Source of the DNA: Phycisphaeraceae bacterium
GTDB taxonomy: Bacteria; Planctomycetota; Phycisphaerae; Phycisphaerales; UBA1924
Direction of reading: 5' to 3'
Length of the DNA stretch: 20,606 nucleotides
NCBI GenBank assembly: GCA_009827215.1
Contig: WUAJ01000020.1
Coordinates: 1-20,606 of the forward strand
The stretch's first letter is position 1, and every line of letters starts with the position of its first letter. This document shows positions 14,037 through 20,606 of the stretch, piece after piece. A model generated the notes under the pieces. The model was not told where the DNA came from and made no database searches. It saw only the letters and a list, made by a program, of their open reading frames with translations. Position numbers and translations under genes: made by a program.

Positions 14037-15689
14037 TCAAACAGTCTCTTGATGCGCCGCTTGAAGCACTTCAGACAGAATGTCTCGATGATTCGCACAA
14101 CGCGGGCATTTGTGCTGACCACCAAGCTTGCCCTTCATGTCCATCCAGCGATGGAATGTCCCGTCCGGCAGGATCGTGATCGTCGGATCGCTCATCCCCA
14201 CTGAATCAGAGCGTTTCGTGTTGTAATCGACATTGATCGATCGAACATGCGCATCAAACGCATCTCGGAAACGGATCAGCTGATCCGTGCTCGGCGCAAT
14301 CGGGAACTCCACGGCAATCTCAAGTCCAGCGCGTGTCGATTGCGAGGGATAGACAGGCGCCGCCGTGAACTCACCGATCGTCGCGCCGATATCGCGCGAT
14401 GCCGCGCTCACACCTTCTTCGATGTGTTCACCGATCAGGTTCTCTCCGAACGCGTTGATGAAGTGTCGATGACGACCCACGATCCGCAGCCGTGCAGGTC
14501 CATCGCCACCCTTCCCACTAAAACCATCTGGGATCGTATCGAACTCGACGACATCGCCGATGATGTAGCGCCAGAGTCCCGCGTTGGTGCTCATGACCAC
14601 CACATACTGCTGTCCCTTCTCGACCTCCCAGCACGAGAACACATCAGGATTGTCATCATCAATCTGCTCTCGTGGGACAAACTCAAAGAAGATCCCGTTG
14701 TCACTCAGCAAACGCATCCCAAGATCGTCATCGCGATCCTGCATCGCGAGGAATCCCTCCGAAGCGGGATACAACTCGTGTCGGCATGGGAAATCGATCT
14801 CCGGATCACCTGAAAAAGCGACACTCATCCGCTCGATGAAGGGACGATAGTTCACCCCGCCGTGGACGAAGACCTCAAGGTTTGGCCAAACATCTCTCGC
14901 GCACTTCGCGTTCATCCCGCGCTCATTCGCGAGTTCGATCACACGATCAATGAGCACCAAAGCCCAGCTCGGCATTCCTGAGATGAAGCGGATGTCCTGA
15001 TCGATCGCGAGCTGCGCCATCGCTTCGATCTTGTCAGGCCAATGACTCATCAACGCCACCGCAGGTCCCGGCGAATAGATCATCGACAACGGCCACTTAA
15101 TCAAAGGCGTCACCAATCCAGACAGATCCCCCGTCGCGATGCCGTGCTCGTTGTACTCCAGGTCCGTCGATCCGCCAAGGAACAAACAACGCCCACCCAT
15201 CATCCGCTCTGGATGCACACCCCGATTGATCAGATGCGCGAAAATATCGAGCGACGCAAGATAGTTGGATCGGAACATCTCCTGCGATACCGGGATGTAC
15301 TTATCCCCTGCTGTCGTTCCCGAAGTCTGCGCGAAGTGATCTACGCGTCCCGGCCAAAGCACATCGGACTCACCACCATCCCGCATGCGCCCAATCGAAT
15401 CCTGGAAGACATACCAATCATTGATCGGAAGTGCATCTCGATACGCTCTGATCATCTGAGCATCGTCTTCAATCTCAACGAATGATCCGAAGCCGTGCTT
15501 CTTCCCAAAGTCCGTGCGAACACAGAGACTCAGGTTCTTGCGGAGCTGTGCCGCTTGGATCGAGCAGGTCGATCGCTTCCAATAATCCAAGTCATTGAGC
15601 TTGCGCCGACGAATCTCCACGCGAGCACGCAGCGCCGCACCAACAAGACTCGTCATGGAATACCCGGCATTGGGGGTGGGTGCACGCAT
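14037..15689 (-). CDS. GH3-family acyl-adenylating enzyme
   Basis: The protein of 550 residues (539 if ATG 15656 is used) matches bacterial members of the GH3 family. Plant members adenylate carboxylic acids such as jasmonate or auxin and couple them to amino acids. The three nucleotide motifs are visible: QTSGTTAGDKYIP (121-133), LYPASEGF and YIIGDVVEF. The C-terminus has the family end WMDMKGKLGGQHKCPRC; the KCPRC here replaces the more usual KVPRL. It is cytosolic. Neither start has a good Shine-Dalgarno site. The hydrolase gene ends 14 bp upstream, so the two are likely co-transcribed, and an adenylating enzyme next to a hydrolase could make and cleave a conjugate, though that is speculative. 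The acid and amine used are unknown. Confidence 0.88.
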   Translation of the reverse strand: MRAPTPNAGYSMTSLVGAALRARVEIRRRKLNDLDYWKRSTCSIQAAQLRKNLSLCVRTDFGKKHGFGSFVEIEDDAQMIRAYRDALPINDWYVFQDSIGRMRDGGESDVLWPGRVDHFAQTSGTTAGDKYIPVSQEMFRSNYLASLDIFAHLINRGVHPERMMGGRCLFLGGSTDLEYNEHGIATGDLSGLVTPLIKWPLSMIYSPGPAVALMSHWPDKIEAMAQLAIDQDIRFISGMPSWALVLIDRVIELANERGMNAKCARDVWPNLEVFVHGGVNYRPFIERMSVAFSGDPEIDFPCRHELYPASEGFLAMQDRDDDLGMRLLSDNGIFFEFVPREQIDDDNPDVFSCWEVEKGQQYVVVMSTNAGLWRYIIGDVVEFDTIPDGFSGKGGDGPARLRIVGRHRHFINAFGENLIGEHIEEGVSAASRDIGATIGEFTAAPVYPSQSTRAGLEIAVEFPIAPSTDQLIRFRDAFDAHVRSINVDYNTKRSDSVGMSDPTITILPDGTFHRWMDMKGKLGGQHKCPRCANHRDILSEVLQAAHQETV

Positions 15690-15703
15690 GAGTATGGTCC
15701 GCT

Positions 15704-16609
15704 TTATGAGTTGCTGTCTGAACTGAAGCCGTGCTTATCGAAGAACGCGTGCATCGCTTCTGCGAACGGTCCAGGCGCTTCGATCATCGGAGCGTGACCA
15801 CAATCGTTGATCCAAAAGAGTTCCGCGTTCGGCATCAACTCGCTGAATCCCTGTCCCGCGCTCGGAGGGGTCACCACATCTTCCTTCCCCCAAATCAGGA
15901 GCGTCGGATGCTCGATCTCTCCGAGATCATCCGTCATGTTGTCACGGCGAGCACTCTTGGAGAGCTTGACCATCGCCCGCGCCCCTCCACGCTCATTGAG
16001 CAGCTTGTGCGCGCGCTCGACATCCGCATCAGCCATGAACGACTTGTCGTAGAAAAGCTCACCGATCTTCTCGACGAGCCACTCGCGTGTCGGACGAACA
16101 GGCGCGCCCTTGACCACAGTCCGTTCAATCAACCCACTCGATCCCGCAAGGATCAGCGAGCGGACCAGTTCAGGACGCTCGTGAGTGACGCGCAACGCGA
16201 CATGTCCACCAAACGAGTTGCCCACCAAAACCACAGGCTCATCAAAGTGCTTATCAATGAACTGCATCGTCATCGCCGACACCGCTTGGATGCAGCAGTC
16301 CGATTTCCGCAGTGAGAGCAGCGGCAGCTCCAGAGTCACACAGCGCGCACGATCCGAGATCGAGCGAACAACATGCTCCCAGTGCTCGTTGAGTCCCACC
16401 AACCCGTGCAAGAACACCACAGGCATTCCCGATCCGCACTCGACAACATCTGCCGCGATCTGCTTCCCGCTCATCCCAGTCAGCGTCACCTGCGATTTGG
16501 CAAACTCCGTCTTGGGAGTCGCTCCCGATGGATTGGCATGTGCGGTGCTCAAAGTGTGTTCTCCACTGACAACTCGGTCCAATCCGTCTCGACGGACGAC
16601 CACGCTCAT
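15704..16609 (-). CDS. Alpha/beta hydrolase
   Basis: The 301-residue protein has a complete alpha/beta hydrolase catalytic triad: Ser132 in GNSFGG (130-135), Asp244 in GKEDVVTP, and His272 in CGHAPM. The oxyanion turn is FLHGLVG (66-72). A helical cap lies at about 165-230. It resembles C-C bond hydrolases and esterases of the epoxide hydrolase/MhpC type; the substrate cannot be predicted. The first 45 residues precede the core and may be partly unstructured, so a start further in is possible. ATG 16609 has no clear Shine-Dalgarno site and is the last base pair of a small hairpin. The gene heads a run that continues through GH3, DinB, NRDE and nuoH. Confidence 0.88.
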   Translation of the reverse strand: MSVVVRRDGLDRVVSGEHTLSTAHANPSGATPKTEFAKSQVTLTGMSGKQIAADVVECGSGMPVVFLHGLVGLNEHWEHVVRSISDRARCVTLELPLLSLRKSDCCIQAVSAMTMQFIDKHFDEPVVLVGNSFGGHVALRVTHERPELVRSLILAGSSGLIERTVVKGAPVRPTREWLVEKIGELFYDKSFMADADVERAHKLLNERGGARAMVKLSKSARRDNMTDDLGEIEHPTLLIWGKEDVVTPPSAGQGFSELMPNAELFWINDCGHAPMIEAPGPFAEAMHAFFDKHGFSSDSNS

Positions 16610-16627
16610 GTTTCTTGTTAGGAAACA
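16609..16627 (-). promoter_or_regulatory. Hairpin at the hydrolase start codon
   Basis: TGTTTC and GAAACA pair over a 7-nt loop (CTAACAA), and the A of the ATG at 16609 is the last base of the stem. In the mRNA this would partly hide the start region. Confidence 0.35.
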
Positions 16628-16706
16628 CTTGCTTTGTCATGCAATCGTAGAACCCTGACCCTCTCAAACCAAACAAAAAAGCAGAATCAGCGATTTCGAG
16701 CCGTAT
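16628..16706 (-). promoter_or_regulatory. Gap between the Lol operon and the hydrolase
   Basis: No gene is visible. On the minus strand TTGGTT and TACGAT are 17 bp apart (about 16676-16648), matching 3 and 4 of 6 consensus bases, and could drive the hydrolase-GH3 run. A T-rich stretch TTTTTTGTTTGGTTTG follows the LolD stop but has no strong stem before it. Confidence 0.3.
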
Positions 16707-17453
16707 TTAAACACTCTGGGACATGGATTGTTCCTCAACGCGCCCATCGACCAGTCGGATCACACGATCCGCACGAGCCGCGATCCGCTCATCGTGCGTG
16801 ACCATGACCATCGTCAGACCCGAATCTTGCTGGAGTTCAGCAAGGACTTCCAGGATCGATTCACCTGTTTTGAGGTCCAGATTCCCGGTCGGCTCATCCG
16901 CGAGCAACATCGCTGGTTCATTAATCAGCGCACGAGCAATTGCCACACGCTGGCGCTCGCCGCCCGACAGCTCCGCCGGACGATGCTTGATCCGTTCGCT
17001 GAGCCCGAATCGCTCAAGCAACTCCTTGGCGCGCGATTCAACAGATTTGCGATTGGAGACATAGCCCAACCGCCCGTGCCGGATCATCGCGCCGATGCAC
17101 ACATTCCCCAAGACATCCAGCTCAGGAAGCAGGTGATAGAATTGGAATACGAACCCAACCTCAGTCGATCGGTATCGATCTAGTGCTTTCGATCCAAGGC
17201 TCGTGATCACACGATCGCCGTAGACAATGGATGCTGGATCTTCTGGATATCGATCGGGACGATCAAGACCACCAATCAGATGCATCAGCGTGCTCTTTCC
17301 CGATCCCGAAGCGCCGAGGATCGTGATCCATTCTTTGTGATGGACCGTGAGGTCCACGCCGTGAAGCACGGGGACCTTGACGCGTCCGAGCTTGTAAGTC
17401 TTGCGGACGCTCTTGACTTCAAGAATCGAGGATTGAGTACTTTGATCGCTCAT
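16707..17453 (-). CDS. LolD-type ABC transporter ATPase
   Basis: The 248-residue ATPase has all ABC elements: Walker A GASGSGKST (47-55), Q-loop Q104, signature LSGGE (162-166), Walker B MLLADE (182-187) and H-loop His220. It belongs to the LolD/MacB-like group, supported by the FQFYHLLPELDVLGNV block typical of LolD and by the permease encoded directly upstream. In Gram-negative bacteria LolD powers extraction of lipoproteins from the inner membrane toward the outer membrane. An insertion (DRPDRYPEDPASIVYGDRVI, about 64-83) follows the Walker A helix. Its ATG abuts the permease TAA with no gap. The LolD name is by family and context; MacB-like export is the main alternative. Confidence 0.88.
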   Translation of the reverse strand: MSDQSTQSSILEVKSVRKTYKLGRVKVPVLHGVDLTVHHKEWITILGASGSGKSTLMHLIGGLDRPDRYPEDPASIVYGDRVITSLGSKALDRYRSTEVGFVFQFYHLLPELDVLGNVCIGAMIRHGRLGYVSNRKSVESRAKELLERFGLSERIKHRPAELSGGERQRVAIARALINEPAMLLADEPTGNLDLKTGESILEVLAELQQDSGLTMVMVTHDERIAARADRVIRLVDGRVEEQSMSQSV

Positions 17454-19040
17454 TTACTCGAACCTCAACGCTTTCACTGGATCCATGCGAGCGGAGCGGA
17501 ACGCCGGGATCAGTGATCCGAGCACGCAGGTCAGCACGCCGACGACAAAGACGATGATCGCTTTGGGGATTTCCACTTCGTGCGGGATCTCGATGAAGTA
17601 GTAAGTCCGCGGATCCCAGATCACAAGGTTGAAGGTTTCTCCCAACCAATCGTGAATTCCATTGATATTCCGAACCACGGCGATCCCAACAATCGTCCCG
17701 ACCGTTGCGCCGATGAGCCCGATCGCGGTGCCATAACGGATCCACAACCACGCAACGCCTGGTGTCGAAGCGCCCAGCGCCCGCAAGATCCCGATGTCTT
17801 TCGTTTTCTCACTCACCATCGACCAGAAAATCGCGAGCACGAGGAACACGCTCGTGAACGACACGATGCCGAAGATAAACAGCACCAACCCCGTCTCCTT
17901 CTTCACGGCGTTGATCATCGTCGCGTTCATCTCTTCCCAGGTACGGACCTGGTTATCCATCGAGAACGAACTGGGAACCTCACCCTTGTGCTTATCCTCA
18001 AACAACTGATAGATCGCGTATACACGATCGCGGACCTGCTGAAGATTCGCACCGTCCTTCGCTTTCACAAGCACCGTGGTCACGCGAGCCGGATCAATCC
18101 CGATGACCTCGCTCCGCTTCGGACGCCGATTCCCAGTCTCCGGATCGATCTCCGTCGCGAACGGATTCTCGACCACCTCGACCTTTCGCGCCTCATCAAG
18201 CCGGAGCATCTCCTGCATCACATCCAAAGGCACGAAGATCGTTGAAGTATCAATCTCATAGATCCCGCTCTGGAACTCGTTGGCGATCGGGATCGTCCGC
18301 GTCACCGGATCGACAGGCTTGCCTGTTGAATCCAGCGACAGCACCGTCAAGCCAACCGAACCACCAGCAGGCATAAACCCAGGAACCCGCTCGACGCCGC
18401 CATCTGGGAGCGCGCGGAATCCGAAACTGCGTGGATCGTAAATCCCGTCGTGCGTGCGAACATTGAGTCCAGTCACCTCGACACCGAGCACCCCCGCTTG
18501 CTCCGTGATCCCTGACTCAGGATTCCGGCGAGTCAGTGTCATCGCGTTGGACCTGAACATCTCCATCGCTTGCGTGAAGTCAGGTTCGAGTCTCACATCA
18601 GAAGCGTCCTTGTCCTTCGCCGTGGGTTCATCGATCGGCTTCCACCAGATCGTGTCCTCGTAGTTCGTGACCCTGTTGTAGCTCTGGACATCAATCCCCT
18701 TGATCGTGATCAGCTCAATCCGATCGTCAGGAAGCTGAATCAACCCAAAGGTCTCGATAATCGGCGTCGCACCCTCGACCAGTTCATCCTCCTCGAGCAT
18801 CGCGATCAGTTCGTCGTAATGCGCAAACCCCACATTGGGCCACGACACAGTCACATCGCCGATCAGCGATCTCCCCGAGTTCACCAAGGTTTTGAGGAAC
18901 CCCCCCATCACCGACCATGTGATGAGGATCGTCGCGACCGACAGCATCACCGCGAGCATCGCGAGGATCGGCATCAGTTTGCTTGTCAGATACTTCTTGG
19001 TCAGCAGCGCTTGGTACACAGAGCGAGTGTAGACAATCAC
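17454..19040 (-). CDS. LolC/E-type FtsX-like permease
   Basis: The 528-residue permease has the four-helix topology of the LolC/LolE family. There is one N-terminal helix (about 24-48), a large periplasmic domain (about 50-380) and three C-terminal helices. The family ends are visible: GGFLKTLVNSGRSLIGDV near the start, SEKTKDIGILRALGAS in the cytosolic coupling loop, and RSARMDPVKALRFE at the end. The periplasmic part is larger than in E. coli LolE (about 414 residues in total). With one permease gene next to one ATPase it looks like a homodimeric LolF-LolD layout rather than LolCDE, which is inference. It starts at GTG 19040 after GAGG and lies 32 bp after the metallopeptidase. Confidence 0.88.
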   Translation of the reverse strand: MIVYTRSVYQALLTKKYLTSKLMPILAMLAVMLSVATILITWSVMGGFLKTLVNSGRSLIGDVTVSWPNVGFAHYDELIAMLEEDELVEGATPIIETFGLIQLPDDRIELITIKGIDVQSYNRVTNYEDTIWWKPIDEPTAKDKDASDVRLEPDFTQAMEMFRSNAMTLTRRNPESGITEQAGVLGVEVTGLNVRTHDGIYDPRSFGFRALPDGGVERVPGFMPAGGSVGLTVLSLDSTGKPVDPVTRTIPIANEFQSGIYEIDTSTIFVPLDVMQEMLRLDEARKVEVVENPFATEIDPETGNRRPKRSEVIGIDPARVTTVLVKAKDGANLQQVRDRVYAIYQLFEDKHKGEVPSSFSMDNQVRTWEEMNATMINAVKKETGLVLFIFGIVSFTSVFLVLAIFWSMVSEKTKDIGILRALGASTPGVAWLWIRYGTAIGLIGATVGTIVGIAVVRNINGIHDWLGETFNLVIWDPRTYYFIEIPHEVEIPKAIIVFVVGVLTCVLGSLIPAFRSARMDPVKALRFE

Positions 19041-19072
19041 GCGCCCTCAGGTTGCACCCAATCCAATGGTTC

Positions 19073-20606
19073 TTAACGCTCCCAGCGATTGTTCTCGCGA
19101 TCGACATCAGGAAGCATCTCATCCGGATCGATCGTGACCGAATCAATCTCCCGTCCGCCCGTCTGGATCCCGGCATTCCATCGCGTGCTTGTGTGCCAGA
19201 TCTCGACCGGAAGCGTTCGGCTCTCCGCCGTTCCGTCGGTATAAATGATCTGCATCGGGACCGGCATCACCATATCCCCAAGCGAATCGAGCACCACAAT
19301 CGCGGTACCCCCGTCTTCCTGCGCGACCTCGACCACCGCAAGATCCAATGAAGTTGGCTCGAGGAACCATCCGCGCCAGAACCACGAGAGATCAGTCCCC
19401 GCCGCATCTTCGATCGTGCGGAAGAAATCACTCGGCTGAGGATGCTTGAACGACCACCACTCGATGTACTGCGCAAACGCATCATCGAACCGTTCGCGTC
19501 CCAAGACGAACTCACGCAGCAGATACAAGCCGTAGCCCGTCTTGCGATACATCAAGCGACCAACCCAGCGAGGCCACGCTCGATCCGGAGCGGTCACGAT
19601 CGGTTGCTGATGGATCGCCGAGCAGATCTCAGTCGTTTGCTCCATGTGCCGTTTGATATCAGGACGCTTCCCGTACCACGCCGCCTTCGAGTAGATGTTG
19701 ATAAAGGTATTGAACCCCTCGTCCTGCCACATGAACCGTCGCTCATCGGAGTTGACGATCATCGGGAACCAGATGTGACCGATCTCGTGATCCGTCACGC
19801 CAAACAACCCCTCCGGATTCGTCCGCGCGCCGCAGAAGATAATCCCCGGATACTCCATCCCGCCCTCCGGACCATTGATATTGCTCATCACCGGATACGG
19901 ATACGGCGACAACCACTCCGAGTAATACTCGATCGAGTGCTTGATGTACCGAGTCGATCCGCCATCCTCGTCGTCGTTGCCCCAGACTTTCGCTTCAACC
20001 GGGAAGAAGGATTGGCATCGGACATCCCGCGTCATGCCGTTCTCTTCCGTGATCGTCGCTCGACACGCATCCCACATGAACGCATCGCTCGCGGCCCACG
20101 CGAAAGTCCGCGCGTTCTGGATCTCAAACTCCCACGTCATCGGCCCATCACCAGCAGGACGGATCGAATCGCTCCCGATCTCGTCCTTCGTCACAATCCA
20201 GATCGGCTCATCGCTCGCATCCGCTTGCGCCAACCGATCGCGCTGCGTCTGCGTCAGCACGTCCGATTCATTAGTGTGCAACCCCGATGCAGAAACCAGA
20301 TAATTCCTCGGCACAGTAATCGAAACCTGGTAATCCCCAAAGTCCGTGTAGAACTCGCCGGACCCCAGGTACGGCAGCGTGTTCCACCCATTCACATCGT
20401 CGTACTTGCACACCTGCGGGAACCACTGCGCCAGCTCATAAATCTTCCCGTCCTCAACAGTCTCCATCCCCATCCGCCGCAGCGCCGGAGGGACCTTGAA
20501 CTCAAAGTCAAACGAGAACACAAACACCTGCCCCGGCATGATCGGCTGGTCCAGATCAATCTTCCCGAGCGTGTCGTAAACCTTCAGCTCCAGCGCCTGA
20601 CCGGAT
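19073..20606 (-). CDS. M1-family metallopeptidase (5' end beyond window)
   Basis: The frame is open from the right edge to TAA at 19075-19073, giving at least 511 codons. The first 22 codons after the edge lead into an internal Met that is not the true start. The zinc site is DHEIGH (19775-19792) followed by the third ligand in WQDEGF, the HExxH-x18-E pattern of M1 gluzincins. The upstream GGMEYPG block corresponds to the GAMEN exopeptidase motif with changes. The rest reads as an aminopeptidase-like N-domain with many beta strands. The start of the mature protein, and so its signal peptide, is outside the window. It is followed by the Lol permease after 32 bp and is probably exported. M1 enzymes cleave N-terminal residues of peptides; the specificity here is unknown. 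Confidence 0.92.
   Translation of the reverse strand, partial: SGQALELKVYDTLGKIDLDQPIMPGQVFVFSFDFEFKVPPALRRMGMETVEDGKIYELAQWFPQVCKYDDVNGWNTLPYLGSGEFYTDFGDYQVSITVPRNYLVSASGLHTNESDVLTQTQRDRLAQADASDEPIWIVTKDEIGSDSIRPAGDGPMTWEFEIQNARTFAWAASDAFMWDACRATITEENGMTRDVRCQSFFPVEAKVWGNDDEDGGSTRYIKHSIEYYSEWLSPYPYPVMSNINGPEGGMEYPGIIFCGARTNPEGLFGVTDHEIGHIWFPMIVNSDERRFMWQDEGFNTFINIYSKAAWYGKRPDIKRHMEQTTEICSAIHQQPIVTAPDRAWPRWVGRLMYRKTGYGLYLLREFVLGRERFDDAFAQYIEWWSFKHPQPSDFFRTIEDAAGTDLSWFWRGWFLEPTSLDLAVVEVAQEDGGTAIVVLDSLGDMVMPVPMQIIYTDGTAESRTLPVEIWHTSTRWNAGIQTGGREIDSVTIDPDEMLPDVDRENNRWER

Noticed and set aside
13976..14179. Short plus-strand open frame covering the 76-bp gap before the DinB gene
   Set aside because: Two thirds of it is antisense to the GH3 gene, and it has no ribosome binding site or recognisable domain.

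Overview
This window reads as a gene-dense stretch of a moderately GC-rich bacterial chromosome. The most likely source is a planctomycete of the Phycisphaerae type; this is an inference from gene content, not from a marker gene. The pointers are two secreted proteins ending in a PEP-CTERM-like tail (VPxPA, hydrophobic helix, RRR), a BatA-like VWA protein and a MoxR ATPase, a Lol-type lipoprotein export system implying an outer membrane, and several exported or cytosolic proteins I can assign to no family. No transposon, phage, CRISPR array or plasmid function is visible. The coding layout looks chromosomal and mostly housekeeping.

Layout. (1) 1-4154, minus strand, read right to left: an ISC-type [2Fe-2S] ferredoxin, a PNGase F-like peptide:N-glycanase interrupted by an in-frame TAG, the 23S rRNA methyltransferase RlmE, and a BatA/VWA membrane protein running off the left edge. 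Spacings are short (45 bp, 11 bp and a 4-bp GTGA overlap), so this is probably one operon. (2) 4230-7105, plus strand: a family 2 glycosyltransferase, a LAB_N-domain membrane protein (ATGA overlap), and two unassigned cytosolic proteins. The two blocks diverge from a 75-bp gap whose predicted promoters overlap at the -10 box. (3) 7114-8738, minus: two tandem paralogous PEP-CTERM proteins. (4) 8950-10162, minus: a MoxR AAA+ ATPase, then tRNA-Cys with its own promoter and intrinsic terminator. (5) 10293-11348, plus: an exported protein built from two copies of an unassigned module. (6) 11355-16609, minus: alpha/beta hydrolase, GH3-like adenylating enzyme, DinB-like protein, NRDE protein and the complex I subunit NuoH. 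(7) 16707-20606, minus: an M1-family metallopeptidase (truncated by the right edge), a LolC/E-type permease and a LolD-type ATPase, very probably one operon.

The most interesting item is the PNGase F-like gene. A TAG codon sits where this family usually has a conserved Gln, inside a Pro-Gln-Gly-Gly-Thr-Trp-like motif. The same frame then continues with 66 clearly family-like codons to a TAA. Three other genes here (ferredoxin, MoxR, NRDE) end in TAG, so general TAG reassignment is unlikely. A recent nonsense mutation, a sequence error or stop-codon readthrough remain possible. Secondary points are the tRNA-Cys with a long, class II-like variable arm, the internal duplication in the 10293-11348 protein, the orphan nuoH, and the overlapping divergent promoters. 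I did not find convincing evidence of a wholly new multi-gene system.
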